Made by a program: the position numbers and the translations under genes
Shown here: positions 14,971 through 23,716 of the stretch, one piece after another
How positions within the stretch are numbered: the stretch's first letter is position 1
Layout: every line of letters starts with the position of its first letter
The notes under the pieces: model-generated
Told to the model about the DNA's origin: nothing
What the model saw: the letters and a program-made list of their open reading frames with translations, nothing else
The model's database searches: none
NCBI GenBank assembly: GCA_014804365.1
Contig: JAAUZX010000058.1
Span: forward strand, 1-35,834
Direction: 5' to 3'
Length of the DNA stretch: 35,834 bases
Source: Lachnospiraceae bacterium
GTDB lineage: Bacteria; Bacillota; Clostridia; Lachnospirales; Lachnospiraceae

Positions 14971-16482
14971 CTAAAAATTGAAATACAAGAATGTACTCAC
15001 CTGCGACAAAGATACAATGCACCATATTAACAGAATGCAGATGATCCAACATCTCTTTGAAGTTAGATCCCCGCGCATGGATCGTTCATAGGCATTAGGT
15101 CTGAATACCAGATAAAATGCCAGTGCAAACAGCAAGAACATAAAAATCAGATACAGGTAGCTTGCCATGTTCGGCGCTGCCATATCCACAGCCTGTCTGA
15201 TCACATACATCTCAGAGACATCTAACTGTGCCGCGACCTCATAAATTTTTCCCGTAAAGTTTCCGGAGAAAAGATTCTTAAATAACTGAACCGCCGCCGT
15301 CATGCTTGTACTTCGAAAGAAGAAGAGCGACATATTAAACAAGGCAAAGGTGAAGATCCATCCCAGCCACGCAGGAATATGAAAGCGGGCAGGTCTTTTC
15401 TCATTGCGTCCCCTAATACCGACGATGCCCAGATTATCCCAGACGACCAGAAGACCGTGCATCGCGCCCCATGCTACATAAGTCCACGCCGCGCCGTGCC
15501 ACAGACCGCTTAGGAGGAAAATGATAAAAGTGTTGATAAGCATGCGCGCCCGTCCTTTTTTGCTGCCGCCAAGCGGAATATATACATATGTGATGAAGAA
15601 GCGAGACAGCGTGATATGCCATCTCTGCCAAAACTCTTTAATACTGCAGGAACGGTAAGGCGCATTGAAATTGACGGGGAGTTCAATATTGAACATTTTG
15701 CCGAGTCCAATCGCCATATCAGAATAACCGCTGAAGTCGAAGTACAGTTCAAACGTATAGGATAAGATCACAGCGACTGTGGAGATACTGTCCAGAGAAA
15801 AAGTCTGGGCAAATCCGTAATTAGCCATTAGGGCGAAAGTATCCGCCAACAGTACTTTTTTTGCCAGACCAAGCACAAATAGGTAGATACCGCGGGAAAA
15901 AGAATCAGGCCGAAAACCGCGCCTTGAGGTATCTTCAAACTGAGGTATCATTTCTTTATACAGGACGATAGGACCTGCAATCAGCTGAGGAAAAAAGGTG
16001 ACGAATGTGACATAGTTGATCAGGGAATAGTGTTCACATTTCCCCAGACATCTGTCAATAATAAAAGACAGCTGTTGAAAAGTAAAGAAGCTGATACCCA
16101 GTGGCAGCAGAATATGCTGTAATGTAAAATTTGTGTGAAAAGCGAGATTAATATTTTCAATAAAGAAATCATAATATTTAAAGTAGAATAAAATGCCCAG
16201 ATTGACCACGATTCCTATAATCAGTCCGGTACGATTCCACAGTGTGGTATGAGAAGAGGCGTTAGGCACCCGCGTCAGCAGATAACTTAAGAGATAGTTT
16301 ACTCCGATGCTGAACAGGATGATCGCCAGATAGCTGACATTAAAATAGCCGTAAAACCAAAAGGACATTCCCGCCAGAAACAGATTCGCAAGAGTGTGTT
16401 TTTTGTAGTGATTCAGTCCGTACCATCCCAGAAGTACTAAAGGCAAAAATATGAAAATAAAAATATACGAGTTAAATAACAT
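14971..16482 (-). CDS. MBOAT family O-acyltransferase (AlgI-like)
   Basis: A 503-residue polytopic membrane protein, the usual length for AlgI. It starts MLFNSYIFIFIFLPL, a standard family opening; a longer upstream frame runs across the promoter and opposite the neighbouring gene and is rejected. Conserved landmarks: YYDFF, LPLGISFFTFQQ, YFDFSGYSDMAIG (about 247-259), FWQRWHITLS (H289) and GLWHGAAW with the catalytic-type H329. The enzyme takes an acyl group from a cytoplasmic donor and passes it across the membrane for O-acylation of a surface polysaccharide. It is followed on the same strand by an SGNH-like gene and is divergent from a DUF4358 lipoprotein, an association seen repeatedly in Clostridia. 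The promoter is at 16547-16575. Confidence 0.92.
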   Translation of the reverse strand: MLFNSYIFIFIFLPLVLLGWYGLNHYKKHTLANLFLAGMSFWFYGYFNVSYLAIILFSIGVNYLLSYLLTRVPNASSHTTLWNRTGLIIGIVVNLGILFYFKYYDFFIENINLAFHTNFTLQHILLPLGISFFTFQQLSFIIDRCLGKCEHYSLINYVTFVTFFPQLIAGPIVLYKEMIPQFEDTSRRGFRPDSFSRGIYLFVLGLAKKVLLADTFALMANYGFAQTFSLDSISTVAVILSYTFELYFDFSGYSDMAIGLGKMFNIELPVNFNAPYRSCSIKEFWQRWHITLSRFFITYVYIPLGGSKKGRARMLINTFIIFLLSGLWHGAAWTYVAWGAMHGLLVVWDNLGIVGIRGRNEKRPARFHIPAWLGWIFTFALFNMSLFFFRSTSMTAAVQLFKNLFSGNFTGKIYEVAAQLDVSEMYVIRQAVDMAAPNMASYLYLIFMFLLFALAFYLVFRPNAYERSMRGDLTSKRCWIICILLIWCIVSLSQVSTFLYFNF

Positions 16483-16546
16483 AGAATAATGAAATCCTTC
16501 TTCCTTACAAATACATATTTTTCTAATATTGGCAGAAACTAGGTAT

Positions 16547-16575
16547 AGTATATCAAATACAAGGCACAGACACAA
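16547..16575 (-). promoter_or_regulatory. Promoter for the MBOAT/SGNH genes
   Basis: On the minus strand TTGTGT (16575-16570), 17 bp, TATACT (16552-16547). The predicted start near 16540 is about 58 bases upstream of the ATG at 16482. The divergent DUF4358 gene must start in the same 150-base interval, where two TCGACAA direct repeats lie at about 16587-16600. Confidence 0.55.
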
Positions 16576-16632
16576 TAAAGAAACAGTCGACAACAAATCG
16601 ACAAAAAAACAGAATGGAGGCGGAAAGCAAAA

Positions 16633-17250
16633 ATGAAAAAAACTATCGCAATGATCCAGATTGGAGGCATGCTTCTTCTGACAGCATGTACCGATGACCT
16701 TCCAAAGGATGAACTCGTAGGCAACGGTCAGGCATTTGAAATGCAGAAGATCAGCGACGATCTGCAGGCAAGTAATTTTCCTTTTCAGGATAAGGAAAAG
16801 TTTGTGACATTGACGCAATTAAAAGACAGTGTCAAGGAACTAATGGGTGATCAGTACTGGCCGGAGGTGGATCTGACCAAAGAGGAGCTGGAGAAGAAGA
16901 CCGGGATCACGGAAGACATGTATGTGGACTTTCTGGCCGAGAAACAGGTTATGGATTCTCATATAGACACGATGATCATCATTCATGCCAAGGAGACAGA
17001 GGTAGGAGCGGTCGAGGCGGCATTGGAGAGATATCGTGAAAAGATAATTGAGGAGAACAATAACTATCCCCAGAATCTGTGTAAGGCACAAGCTTCCCGC
17101 ATGGAGACAATAGAGAACTATGTCTGTTTCGTGCAGTTGGGCGCCGATACCACAATCGTTGCCGATAAGGGCGAGGACGAGATCATCGCCTACTGTCAGG
17201 AGGAAAACGAGAGGGCATTGTATATTCTGGAAAAAGAAATTCTGGAATAA
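16633..17250 (+). CDS. DUF4358 lipoprotein
   Basis: A 205-residue protein with a lipoprotein signal (MKKTIAMIQIGGMLLL, lipobox LTAC, Cys19). The mature part matches the DUF4358 pattern: LTQLKDSVKELMGDQYWPE, then GITEDMYVDFLAE, VDTMIIIHAKE, AALERYREKII, a SRMETIENYVCFVQLG strand and a charged C-terminal helix. DUF4358 proteins are small Clostridial lipoproteins, often next to MBOAT and DHH/SGNH surface modification genes; no activity is known. Here it diverges from the MBOAT gene with start codons 150 bases apart and shares its regulatory interval. GGAGGCGGAAAG precedes ATG 16633. It converges on the AraC gene with a 16-base gap, too short for a separate terminator. Confidence 0.85.
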   Translation: MKKTIAMIQIGGMLLLTACTDDLPKDELVGNGQAFEMQKISDDLQASNFPFQDKEKFVTLTQLKDSVKELMGDQYWPEVDLTKEELEKKTGITEDMYVDFLAEKQVMDSHIDTMIIIHAKETEVGAVEAALERYREKIIEENNNYPQNLCKAQASRMETIENYVCFVQLGADTTIVADKGEDEIIAYCQEENERALYILEKEILE

Positions 17251-17266
17251 GAGTATTCGTATGTTT

Positions 17267-18121
17267 TTATGAGCGAACGCCTCCGTTTTCATATCTCCAT
17301 TGTCTTGGTGAAATACCGTATACATTTTTAAATGCTCTTGAGAAATGCAGTTGGTTCGGATAGCCTACCGCATTTCCTATATCAGCTATGGACAATCCGG
17401 TCAGTTTCAGTAACTCTGTTGCCTTTGTCATTCGATAGGATATAAGAAATTCTTGTGGGGATTTTCCCATATTCTCATGAAAAATTTTGCCGAAATAGCT
17501 CCGGTTTAATCCGCAGGAAGCCGCAATATCTTCTACGGAGATATCGTTCTGGAAGTTTTCCTCGATAAAAGAAAATGCTTCCTTAATATAGAAATCCCGC
17601 AGACTGTTTCCCATACTGATCTTATTGGATGTGGAGGAGCGGACCAGACTGTCAATGAAAAGATACAGATGCCCGATCAGATGAAAAGGTGAAGCATCTT
17701 TATTATTTACAATATATAACATTTCTGACTTCATTGTCTCTGCCATATCTTTGTTGTGCGCCTTATAGATCGGTTGGTTCCAATTGAGGCCGGTCAATTC
17801 AACGGTTTCTTTGGCACGTAGTCCGTCAAACTCTATCCATGCATATTCCCATGGAATCTCGTGATCCGCAATATAGGTGCATACCTGATGAGGAAATATC
17901 ATAAATCCCTGACCGCTTTTAACCTGATAAGTAATGGATTCTCCCTGCGTGTTATTTGCAATCAAAGTGCCGGTTCCGGACAGGCACAGGTGAAACAGAT
18001 AGTGGTTTCTGGCAGCAGGACCGAAGGAATGGGAGGGATCACACTGCTCCCAGCCGAATTGATATAATCCCAGATCAATAAAGTTTTCACTCGGAAAAAC
18101 AGAAAAGATTACTTCGCTCAT
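17267..18121 (-). CDS. msmR: AraC-family regulator of the alpha-galactoside operon (MsmR-like)
   Basis: A 284-residue protein with an N-terminal cupin-type sugar-binding domain (about 15-160: HYLFHLCLSGTGTL, SGQGFMIFPHQ, WEYAWIEFDG) and a C-terminal AraC double helix-turn-helix (about 185-284: ISVEDIAASCGLNRSYFGKI, MTKATELLKLT, IADIGNAVGYPNQLHFSRAF). It is divergent from a binding protein, two permeases and an alpha-galactosidase, the arrangement of the msm and raf systems, in which this activator turns on the operon when alpha-galactosides are present. The gene name follows that analogy. ATG 18121 lies 4 bases after GAGGTG; a promoter TTGAAG-18-TATAAT precedes it. Confidence 0.88.
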   Translation of the reverse strand: MSEVIFSVFPSENFIDLGLYQFGWEQCDPSHSFGPAARNHYLFHLCLSGTGTLIANNTQGESITYQVKSGQGFMIFPHQVCTYIADHEIPWEYAWIEFDGLRAKETVELTGLNWNQPIYKAHNKDMAETMKSEMLYIVNNKDASPFHLIGHLYLFIDSLVRSSTSNKISMGNSLRDFYIKEAFSFIEENFQNDISVEDIAASCGLNRSYFGKIFHENMGKSPQEFLISYRMTKATELLKLTGLSIADIGNAVGYPNQLHFSRAFKNVYGISPRQWRYENGGVRS

Positions 18122-18176
18122 AAGTCACCTCATATACTGTATTAAATCAATTATATATCAAAATGCTAGGTGACTT
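18122..18176. repeat. Perfect 9-bp inverted repeat bracketing the msmR promoter
   Basis: AAGTCACCT (18122-18130) and AGGTGACTT (18168-18176) are a perfect inverted repeat, 37 bases apart. The first arm covers the msmR ribosome binding site, the second overlaps its -35 box. It is either an operator for autoregulation or, if transcription begins further upstream, an RNA stem that hides the binding site. Confidence 0.6.
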
Positions 18177-18179
18177 CAA
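18150..18179 (-). promoter_or_regulatory. Promoter of the AraC regulator gene
   Basis: On the minus strand TTGAAG (18179-18174), 18 bp, TATAAT (18155-18150). A start near 18143 gives a leader of about 22 bases. Confidence 0.6.
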
Positions 18180-18192
18180 TGTAATGGCATAA

Positions 18193-18243
18193 AAATAGCA
18201 TAATGATATAAAACATGAAATATCATGCTATTTATCGATAGCA
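18193..18243. repeat. Inverted and phased TAGCA/TGCTA elements (candidate AraC operators)
   Basis: AAATAGCAT (18193-18201) and ATGCTATTT (18225-18233) are a perfect 9-bp inverted repeat. The core TAGCA or TGCTA occurs four times, starting at 18164, 18196, 18226 and 18239; the first three are spaced 32 and 30 bases, close to three helical turns. The last copies touch the -35 region of the msmE promoter, as expected for sites of an AraC-type activator. Confidence 0.55.
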
Positions 18244-18260
18244 AAATGGTATGTTATAAT
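18232..18260 (+). promoter_or_regulatory. Activator-type extended -10 promoter of the alpha-galactoside operon
   Basis: TATAAT at 18255-18260 with TG at 18252-18253, but a poor -35 (TTATCG, 18232-18237). A perfect extended -10 with a weak -35 next to repeats suits a promoter that needs an activator. Predicted start near 18267; AAGGAG at 18279-18284. Confidence 0.7.
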
Positions 18261-18291
18261 TTATATACTTAAACAGGGAAGGAGATAGGCT

Positions 18292-19575
18292 ATGAAAAGG
18301 AGCAAAATAAAATACCTTGAAGCGGCATTATGCTGTACGGCGGCGATGGCTGTCGGAGGGTGTGGGAACGCGTCTGACGGCGGTAAGATTCAAATTGAAA
18401 TCGTTCAGTACAAACCGGAAGCCGCCAATTATTTCAGCACGGTGGAAGAAGAGTTTAACGCGACACATGATGACATTCATCTTAAAATCAGTTCTCCTAA
18501 TGATGCAATGACAATATTGCGAACAAGATTTATCAGGGAGGACTATCCTGATATCATTGGAATTGGCGGTGATATCAACTACTCTTATTTTGTGGAGGCC
18601 GAGATATTGGCTGATGTATCGGATTACGAAGGGCTTCAGAATATTAATCAGGCATATTTGGATATTGATGAGGCTCTTGAACTTGTTCCCACCGACGGAA
18701 CTTATGCGGTACCCTATGTAGCTAATGCGGCAGGCGTGTTATATAACAAAGACATGTTTGAAGAGCACGGCTGGGAAATACCGCAGAACTGGGAGGAATT
18801 GGTAACGTTATGTGATGAGATCAAGGCAGAAGGAATTCTTCCGTTCTATTTCGGTTTTAAGGATACCTGGACTTGTCTCGCGCCTTGGAATTCCATGGCG
18901 GTAGATTTATCACCTGCGGATACGACGAAGCAAGTAAATCGCGGTCAGACAACTTTCTCTAAAGAGTACCGGGAGATATCCGAAAAGTACTTAAAATTGT
19001 TGAATTATGGACCGGACGATCCTTTTGCATACGGATATAACGATGCATGTACCGCTTTTGCCAGAGGGGAATCTGCAATGTATCCCATCGGAAGTTATGC
19101 GGCTCCGCAGATTTTATCCGTAAATCCGGATTTGAATCTCGATTCTTTCGTTATGCCGGCATGTGATGATCATGATGGCAATACGTTAAATTCAGGAATT
19201 GATCTTCAGTTTTGTGTGACGGCTGAATGTAAGAATAAAGAGGCTGCGTACGAAGTTCTGGATTTCCTGTATGCAGAGGAGAATCTTCAGAAATATATTG
19301 ATGCGCAGACTGCGATACCTTGCAAAGAAGGAAATTTCCAGTTACCTTCTATTCTGGATGGCATGACCGATTATATTCTTGAGGGCAATATGAAGGACTA
19401 TCAGGATCACTACTATCCTTCCGAGATGGCGGTAGATGCACAGATACAGACATTCCTGCTGAATAAAGATGTAGATGCCTTCTTAAGCAAGTTTGATACA
19501 GACTGGCAGAGATATAACAGAGATATCATTCGTCTGGTGCAGGATTATGAAAAAGAACATGGAACCGCGAATTAA
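18292..19575 (+). CDS. msmE: Sugar ABC transporter substrate-binding lipoprotein (MsmE/RafE-like)
   Basis: A 427-residue family-1 extracellular solute-binding protein. The signal peptide MKRSKIKYLEAALCC... ends in lipobox VGGC (Cys24). The mature protein has the usual landmarks: VQYKPEAANYFSTVEEEFN, DYPDIIGIGGD near the first hinge, VPYVANAAGVLYNKDMFEEHG (a strong family signature) and a helical C-terminal lobe. It binds the sugar outside the membrane and delivers it to the permeases. It is the first gene of the operon driven by the promoter at 18232-18260. The partner alpha-galactosidase makes raffinose, melibiose or stachyose-type sugars the likely ligands; this is inferred from context. 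Confidence 0.9.
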   Translation: MKRSKIKYLEAALCCTAAMAVGGCGNASDGGKIQIEIVQYKPEAANYFSTVEEEFNATHDDIHLKISSPNDAMTILRTRFIREDYPDIIGIGGDINYSYFVEAEILADVSDYEGLQNINQAYLDIDEALELVPTDGTYAVPYVANAAGVLYNKDMFEEHGWEIPQNWEELVTLCDEIKAEGILPFYFGFKDTWTCLAPWNSMAVDLSPADTTKQVNRGQTTFSKEYREISEKYLKLLNYGPDDPFAYGYNDACTAFARGESAMYPIGSYAAPQILSVNPDLNLDSFVMPACDDHDGNTLNSGIDLQFCVTAECKNKEAAYEVLDFLYAEENLQKYIDAQTAIPCKEGNFQLPSILDGMTDYILEGNMKDYQDHYYPSEMAVDAQIQTFLLNKDVDAFLSKFDTDWQRYNRDIIRLVQDYEKEHGTAN

Positions 19576-19596
19576 TAGAAAAGGAGAGTATAGGTT

Positions 19597-20463
19597 ATGA
19601 AAAATGATAGAGAGAGAACATTTTTATTGATTACTATTCCGATTCTTGCGTTATTCGTATGCTTCAATACCATTCCGTTAATTCGCGGCGTGATATACAG
19701 TTTCACGAATTTTAAAGGATTCGGAAGTTATGACTGGATTGGTTTTCGGAATTATATAGACTTGTTTACGGATGCCCGTGTCGGTAAATCATATTTGTTT
19801 ACATTTAAGCTGGCGGTCGTATCGACTATTGTGGTAAATGTGCTCAGTCTGATCCTTGCGTTGGGTCTGAATGGTAGGATAAGAGCTAAGAGCTTTTTCC
19901 GCGGAGCATATTTTTTGCCGAACATATTAGGAGCGCTGGTTGTGGGTTACATTTTCAATTACTTTTTCACATATATTATCCCCGCAGTTGCGGACATGAT
20001 CGGGATTGAAGCTTTGAAGTCCAGCATTTTATCAAATCCGAGTGCTGCTTGGATCGGTGTTATGGTCGTATGTGCATGGCAGGCGATCGCAATGAATACG
20101 ATCATTTATATTTCAGGATTACAGACCGTACCGGAAGACGTGTATGAAGCAGGAGGACTGGACGGCGCAACCGGATGGAAACAGTTTAAGTATTTGACAT
20201 TCCCCTTGATCATTCCGTTCTTTTCCATCAACATGGTGCTTTGCGTTAAGAACTTTCTGATGGTATTCGACCAGATCATGGCATTGACTAAGGGTGGTCC
20301 TGCACAGAGTACGGAATCTATTTCTTACCTGATTTACAATAATGGTATGTCAGGTGGACAGTTCGGATTCCAGAGTGCCAATGCAGTTGTTTTCTTCATC
20401 GTGATCGTGGCCGTTTCTGTAGCGCAGATGAAATTTTCCGGTAAAAAGGAGGAGCAGCTATAA
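19597..20463 (+). CDS. msmF: Sugar ABC transporter permease (MsmF/RafF-like)
   Basis: A 288-residue permease with about six membrane helices, starting with the N-terminal helix LLITIPILALFVCFNTI typical of MalF-type subunits. The cytoplasmic EAA loop that docks the ATPase is clear: EAGGLDGATGWKQFKYLTFP (about 187-206). It forms a heterodimer with the next gene product; the two overlap by one base (TAATG), so they are co-translated. GGAGAG precedes ATG 19597. No ATPase gene is present in the operon, so a shared MsmK/MsiK-type ATPase from elsewhere in the genome would be needed. Confidence 0.92.
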   Translation: MKNDRERTFLLITIPILALFVCFNTIPLIRGVIYSFTNFKGFGSYDWIGFRNYIDLFTDARVGKSYLFTFKLAVVSTIVVNVLSLILALGLNGRIRAKSFFRGAYFLPNILGALVVGYIFNYFFTYIIPAVADMIGIEALKSSILSNPSAAWIGVMVVCAWQAIAMNTIIYISGLQTVPEDVYEAGGLDGATGWKQFKYLTFPLIIPFFSINMVLCVKNFLMVFDQIMALTKGGPAQSTESISYLIYNNGMSGGQFGFQSANAVVFFIVIVAVSVAQMKFSGKKEEQL

Positions 20464-21305
20464 TGAAAGATGTGATGGACAAAAAAGTAAATACACCGGC
20501 GATGATCTTATTGATCCTCGGATTATCTACAATCATATTTCCTTTATACCTGACGGTTGTGATCGCATTCAAACAGCCTTCGGAGATGACAAACAGTATC
20601 AGTGGTATTTTATCGCTGCCTAAGGTATGGAGCCTTAATAATTTCAGGGAAGCCATGAGGATCACAAATTTCTGGCTTTCTCTTAGAAACAGTTTGCTGA
20701 TCACACTGCTTACGGTGGGATTATCCATAGCTGTTCATTCCCTCATGGGTTATGCGCTGGGAAGAAATAAGGCTCACAGCAAGTTCTACAGTTTTGTGTA
20801 TCTGTTTATTGTCAGCGGTATGTTTGTTCCTTTTGCAATTCTGATGATGCCTATTGCGAAACAGACGGCTGAGCTTGGACTGGCGAATTGGTTTGGTGTT
20901 GTCGTGTTATATGTGGTATTCTATATGCCGATGAATGTACTTCTGTATTCGGGATATCTTGTAAATATACCGATAGCGTTGGAAGAGGCGGCGAAAGTGG
21001 ACGGTGCGTCTACATGGAGAACATATTGGAAGATCTTATTCCCGATCATGCGTCCTATGCACGCGACTGTTGCTGTCCTGACAGCGCTTGCAGTATGGAA
21101 TGACGTTATGACACCTCTTATCGTTATGGGTGGCTCCGAGCAAAACACACTGCCACTTGCACAGTTGAATTTCCAGTCGCAGTTTGGTACGAATTATAAC
21201 CTAGCGTTTGCCTCTTATTTGCTTTCACTGATTCCGATCCTGATCTTCTATATCGTTTGTCAGAAGCAGATTTTGAACGGTGTTGTAAACGGAGCGGTTA
21301 AATAA
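20463..21305 (+). CDS. msmG: Carbohydrate ABC transporter permease (MsmG/RafG-like)
   Basis: A 280-residue MalG-type permease with six membrane helices. The EAA loop reads LEEAAKVDGASTWRTYWKIL, followed by FPIMRP, and the TLPLAQLNF segment near the C-terminus is typical of the family. The start ATG shares a base with the stop of the upstream permease gene, and GGAGGAG ends just before. Together with the binding protein and a genome-encoded ATPase it imports alpha-galactoside oligosaccharides. The gene ends 16 bases before the alpha-galactosidase. Confidence 0.92.
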   Translation: MKDVMDKKVNTPAMILLILGLSTIIFPLYLTVVIAFKQPSEMTNSISGILSLPKVWSLNNFREAMRITNFWLSLRNSLLITLLTVGLSIAVHSLMGYALGRNKAHSKFYSFVYLFIVSGMFVPFAILMMPIAKQTAELGLANWFGVVVLYVVFYMPMNVLLYSGYLVNIPIALEEAAKVDGASTWRTYWKILFPIMRPMHATVAVLTALAVWNDVMTPLIVMGGSEQNTLPLAQLNFQSQFGTNYNLAFASYLLSLIPILIFYIVCQKQILNGVVNGAVK

Positions 21306-21321
21306 AGGATAGGTAAGATAT

Positions 21322-23505
21322 ATGGCAATTTTCTATCAACAACAAAACCGAATTTTTACATTACAGACAAAACAGACAACCTACCAGATGAAGGTAGATG
21401 ATTTCGGATTTCTCCTGCACCTGTATTACGGGGGCAGGATATCCGGAAATATGGATTATCTGTTGACCTACTATGACAGAGGATTCTCAGGGAATCCATA
21501 TGATGTAGGAAATAACAGAACTTATTCTATGGATGTGCTGCCGCAGGAATATCCCACCATGGGTATCGGAGATTACAGGAACAGCGGGCTTATAATTCGC
21601 AATCATGATGAATCAGAGTGCTGTGACCTGCGTTATGTCGGATACAATATCAGAGAAGGGAAGTATGGGCTGTCGGGATTACCGGCAGTCCATGCCGACT
21701 TGCATGAAGCGGAAACGTTAGAGATTACCTTAGAGGACCGTGTCAGCAAAATGCAGGTGCGGTTGTTATACGGTGTATTGGAAGAAGAAGATATTATAAC
21801 GAGGAGTGTTGAAATTGGGAACAATGGTGAAAATACTGTTACCGTAGAAAAGGCGGCTTCCGCCTGTCTGGATTTTATCAGCGGAGATTATGACCTGATC
21901 AGTTTCTACGGCAGGCATGCGATGGAACGAAATCTTCAGCGTACGGCAATCGCACACGGCAGTCATGTGATCGGAAGTCGGAGGGGAACTTCCAGTCATC
22001 AGTATAATCCGGCTGTGATCGTAGCGAGTCCGGATACGACGGAAGACAATGGAAGCTGTTATGGGATGGTCTTCGTCTACAGCGGCAATTTTATGTGTGA
22101 GGCTGAGAAAGATCAGTACGAACAGACGAGAGTTATAATGGGATTGCAGAGTGATCTGTTTCATTACTCTCTGGCACCCGGGGAGACGTTCACCGTTCCG
22201 GAGACGATACTGTGTTACTCGGATAGGGGGTTTAGCGATCTGTCCATAAAGTATCACCGCTGTATCAGAAAGCATATATGCAGGGGACGGTACAATGATT
22301 GTTCCAGGCCGATACTGGTCAACAGTTGGGAAGCCGCCTATTATGATTTTACCGGAGAGACGATATTGCAGCTGGCACAGGATGCTGCCGGGCTTGGAAT
22401 CGACATGGTTGTGATGGATGACGGCTGGTTTGGAAAGCGTGGAGATGACAACAGCGGCCTGGGAGACTGGCAGGTTAATGAGGAGAAACTGGGTTGCACC
22501 CTCGGCGAGTTGATTCGTAAGATTAACGATATCGGAGTGAAGTTTGGAATCTGGATCGAGCCGGAGATGGTTTCGGAAGACAGTGAGCTTTATCGTGAGC
22601 ATCCCGACTGGGCTATACAGATTCCGGGAAGGAAACCGGTTCGGGGAAGGAACCAGTTAGTTCTTGATTTTTCCAGAGCGGAGGTACGAAATTATATATA
22701 TCGGCAGATATGTAATGTTTTGGATCAGGGAAATATAGAATATGTGAAATGGGATATGAACCGGAGCATTACAGATATTTTTTCGACAGGAAACAGTCAG
22801 GGAAAGGTAGTCTATGATTATGTTCTGGGTGTATATGATTTTCTGGAAAAGCTGACGGCACAGTATCCTGAGATTCTGGTGGAAGGATGCAGCGGAGGCG
22901 GCGGAAGATTTGATGCGGGCATGATGTATTATACGCCCCAGATCTGGTGCAGTGATAATACGGACGCATTGGACAGGCTTCGAATTCAGTATGGAACCTC
23001 TTTCTTCTACCCGATGTCGGTGGTCGGTGCCCATGTGTCGGCGACACCGAATCATCAGACAGGACGCAATATCAATCTGCACACGCGGGGGATTGTGGCT
23101 ATGACGGGTGTATTCGGGTATGAATTATCACTGGCGAAGCTAAATGAAGAGGATAAGGAGGAGATCAGGGAACAGATCAAGCTTTATAAGGAGTATGAGG
23201 AGTTGATTCGCACCGGAGATTATTATCGGCTGTCGAACCCCTTTCAGGATGCGTATGCGGCGTGGATGCATGTGTCGGATGATAAAAAGCAGGTGCTGCT
23301 GCATGTAGTAATGCTGGAAAATCACGGAAACATGACGGTCAGTTACGTTCGGTTGAAAAATCTGTTGTCCGATACGGTTTATGAGGATGTACACAGCGGA
23401 CAACGTTATTATGGCTCTGCGTTAATGAAAGCGGGTATTCCGATGCCGGTTGAACTTGGAGAATATCGGGCGTATCGGTTTATATTTAGAGCCTGTGTGG
23501 AATAA
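21322..23505 (+). CDS. aga: GH36 alpha-galactosidase
   Basis: A 727-residue cytoplasmic enzyme (no signal peptide), matching the length of GH36 AgaA-type enzymes. It has an N-terminal beta-supersandwich domain (1 to about 325), a (beta/alpha)8 catalytic domain starting near ILVNSWEAAYYDF, and a C-terminal beta domain. Substrate pocket and catalytic motifs are intact: MDDGWFGKR (365-373), EYVKWDMN with the nucleophile D478, EGCSGGGGRFD (521-531) and WCSDNTD (542-548) carrying the acid/base Asp. It removes terminal alpha-1,6-galactose from raffinose-family sugars after import through the upstream transporter. GGATAGG precedes ATG 21322. A terminator follows directly. Confidence 0.95.
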   Translation: MAIFYQQQNRIFTLQTKQTTYQMKVDDFGFLLHLYYGGRISGNMDYLLTYYDRGFSGNPYDVGNNRTYSMDVLPQEYPTMGIGDYRNSGLIIRNHDESECCDLRYVGYNIREGKYGLSGLPAVHADLHEAETLEITLEDRVSKMQVRLLYGVLEEEDIITRSVEIGNNGENTVTVEKAASACLDFISGDYDLISFYGRHAMERNLQRTAIAHGSHVIGSRRGTSSHQYNPAVIVASPDTTEDNGSCYGMVFVYSGNFMCEAEKDQYEQTRVIMGLQSDLFHYSLAPGETFTVPETILCYSDRGFSDLSIKYHRCIRKHICRGRYNDCSRPILVNSWEAAYYDFTGETILQLAQDAAGLGIDMVVMDDGWFGKRGDDNSGLGDWQVNEEKLGCTLGELIRKINDIGVKFGIWIEPEMVSEDSELYREHPDWAIQIPGRKPVRGRNQLVLDFSRAEVRNYIYRQICNVLDQGNIEYVKWDMNRSITDIFSTGNSQGKVVYDYVLGVYDFLEKLTAQYPEILVEGCSGGGGRFDAGMMYYTPQIWCSDNTDALDRLRIQYGTSFFYPMSVVGAHVSATPNHQTGRNINLHTRGIVAMTGVFGYELSLAKLNEEDKEEIREQIKLYKEYEELIRTGDYYRLSNPFQDAYAAWMHVSDDKKQVLLHVVMLENHGNMTVSYVRLKNLLSDTVYEDVHSGQRYYGSALMKAGIPMPVELGEYRAYRFIFRACVE

Positions 23506-23518
23506 CTAAGTAATTTAT

Positions 23519-23554
23519 AAAAGAAGCTGCGGTGTAATTGAGCGGCTTCTTTTT
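23519..23554 (+). terminator. Terminator of the alpha-galactoside operon
   Basis: AAGAAGCTGC (23521-23530) pairs with GCGGCTTCTT (23542-23551) with one G-U pair, an 11-base loop, an upstream A run and a T5 tail. Confidence 0.9.
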
Positions 23555-23584
23555 GAATTTTTGTGGATTGATGTAAGTTACTTC

Positions 23585-23613
23585 TTCTCATTTTACCGGG
23601 GATATGATATAAT
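23585..23613 (+). promoter_or_regulatory. Extended -10 promoter of the pullulanase gene
   Basis: TTCTCA (23585-23590), 17 bp, TATAAT (23608-23613) with TG at 23605-23606. The leader is about 95 bases and contains TTTCGC (23632-23637) and GCGAAA (23661-23666) as a weak inverted repeat. AAGGAGG at 23704-23710 precedes the ATG. Confidence 0.7.
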
Positions 23614-23716
23614 GAAGAAAATTTCGTAAAGTTTCGCAAATGATATCTATAAAATCCGGTGCGAAAAATGTATACGATATGTAAGACGGACAAACATGTA
23701 GAGAAGGAGGTTCCTA

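Noticed and set aside
16483..16818. 112-codon N-terminal extension of the MBOAT gene
   Set aside because: It runs through the mapped promoter and opposite the DUF4358 gene; MBOAT proteins start at MLFNSY-type sequences, as at 16482.
21766..22602. 278-codon minus-strand frame opposite the alpha-galactosidase
   Set aside because: Antisense to GH36 coding sequence; no family features.
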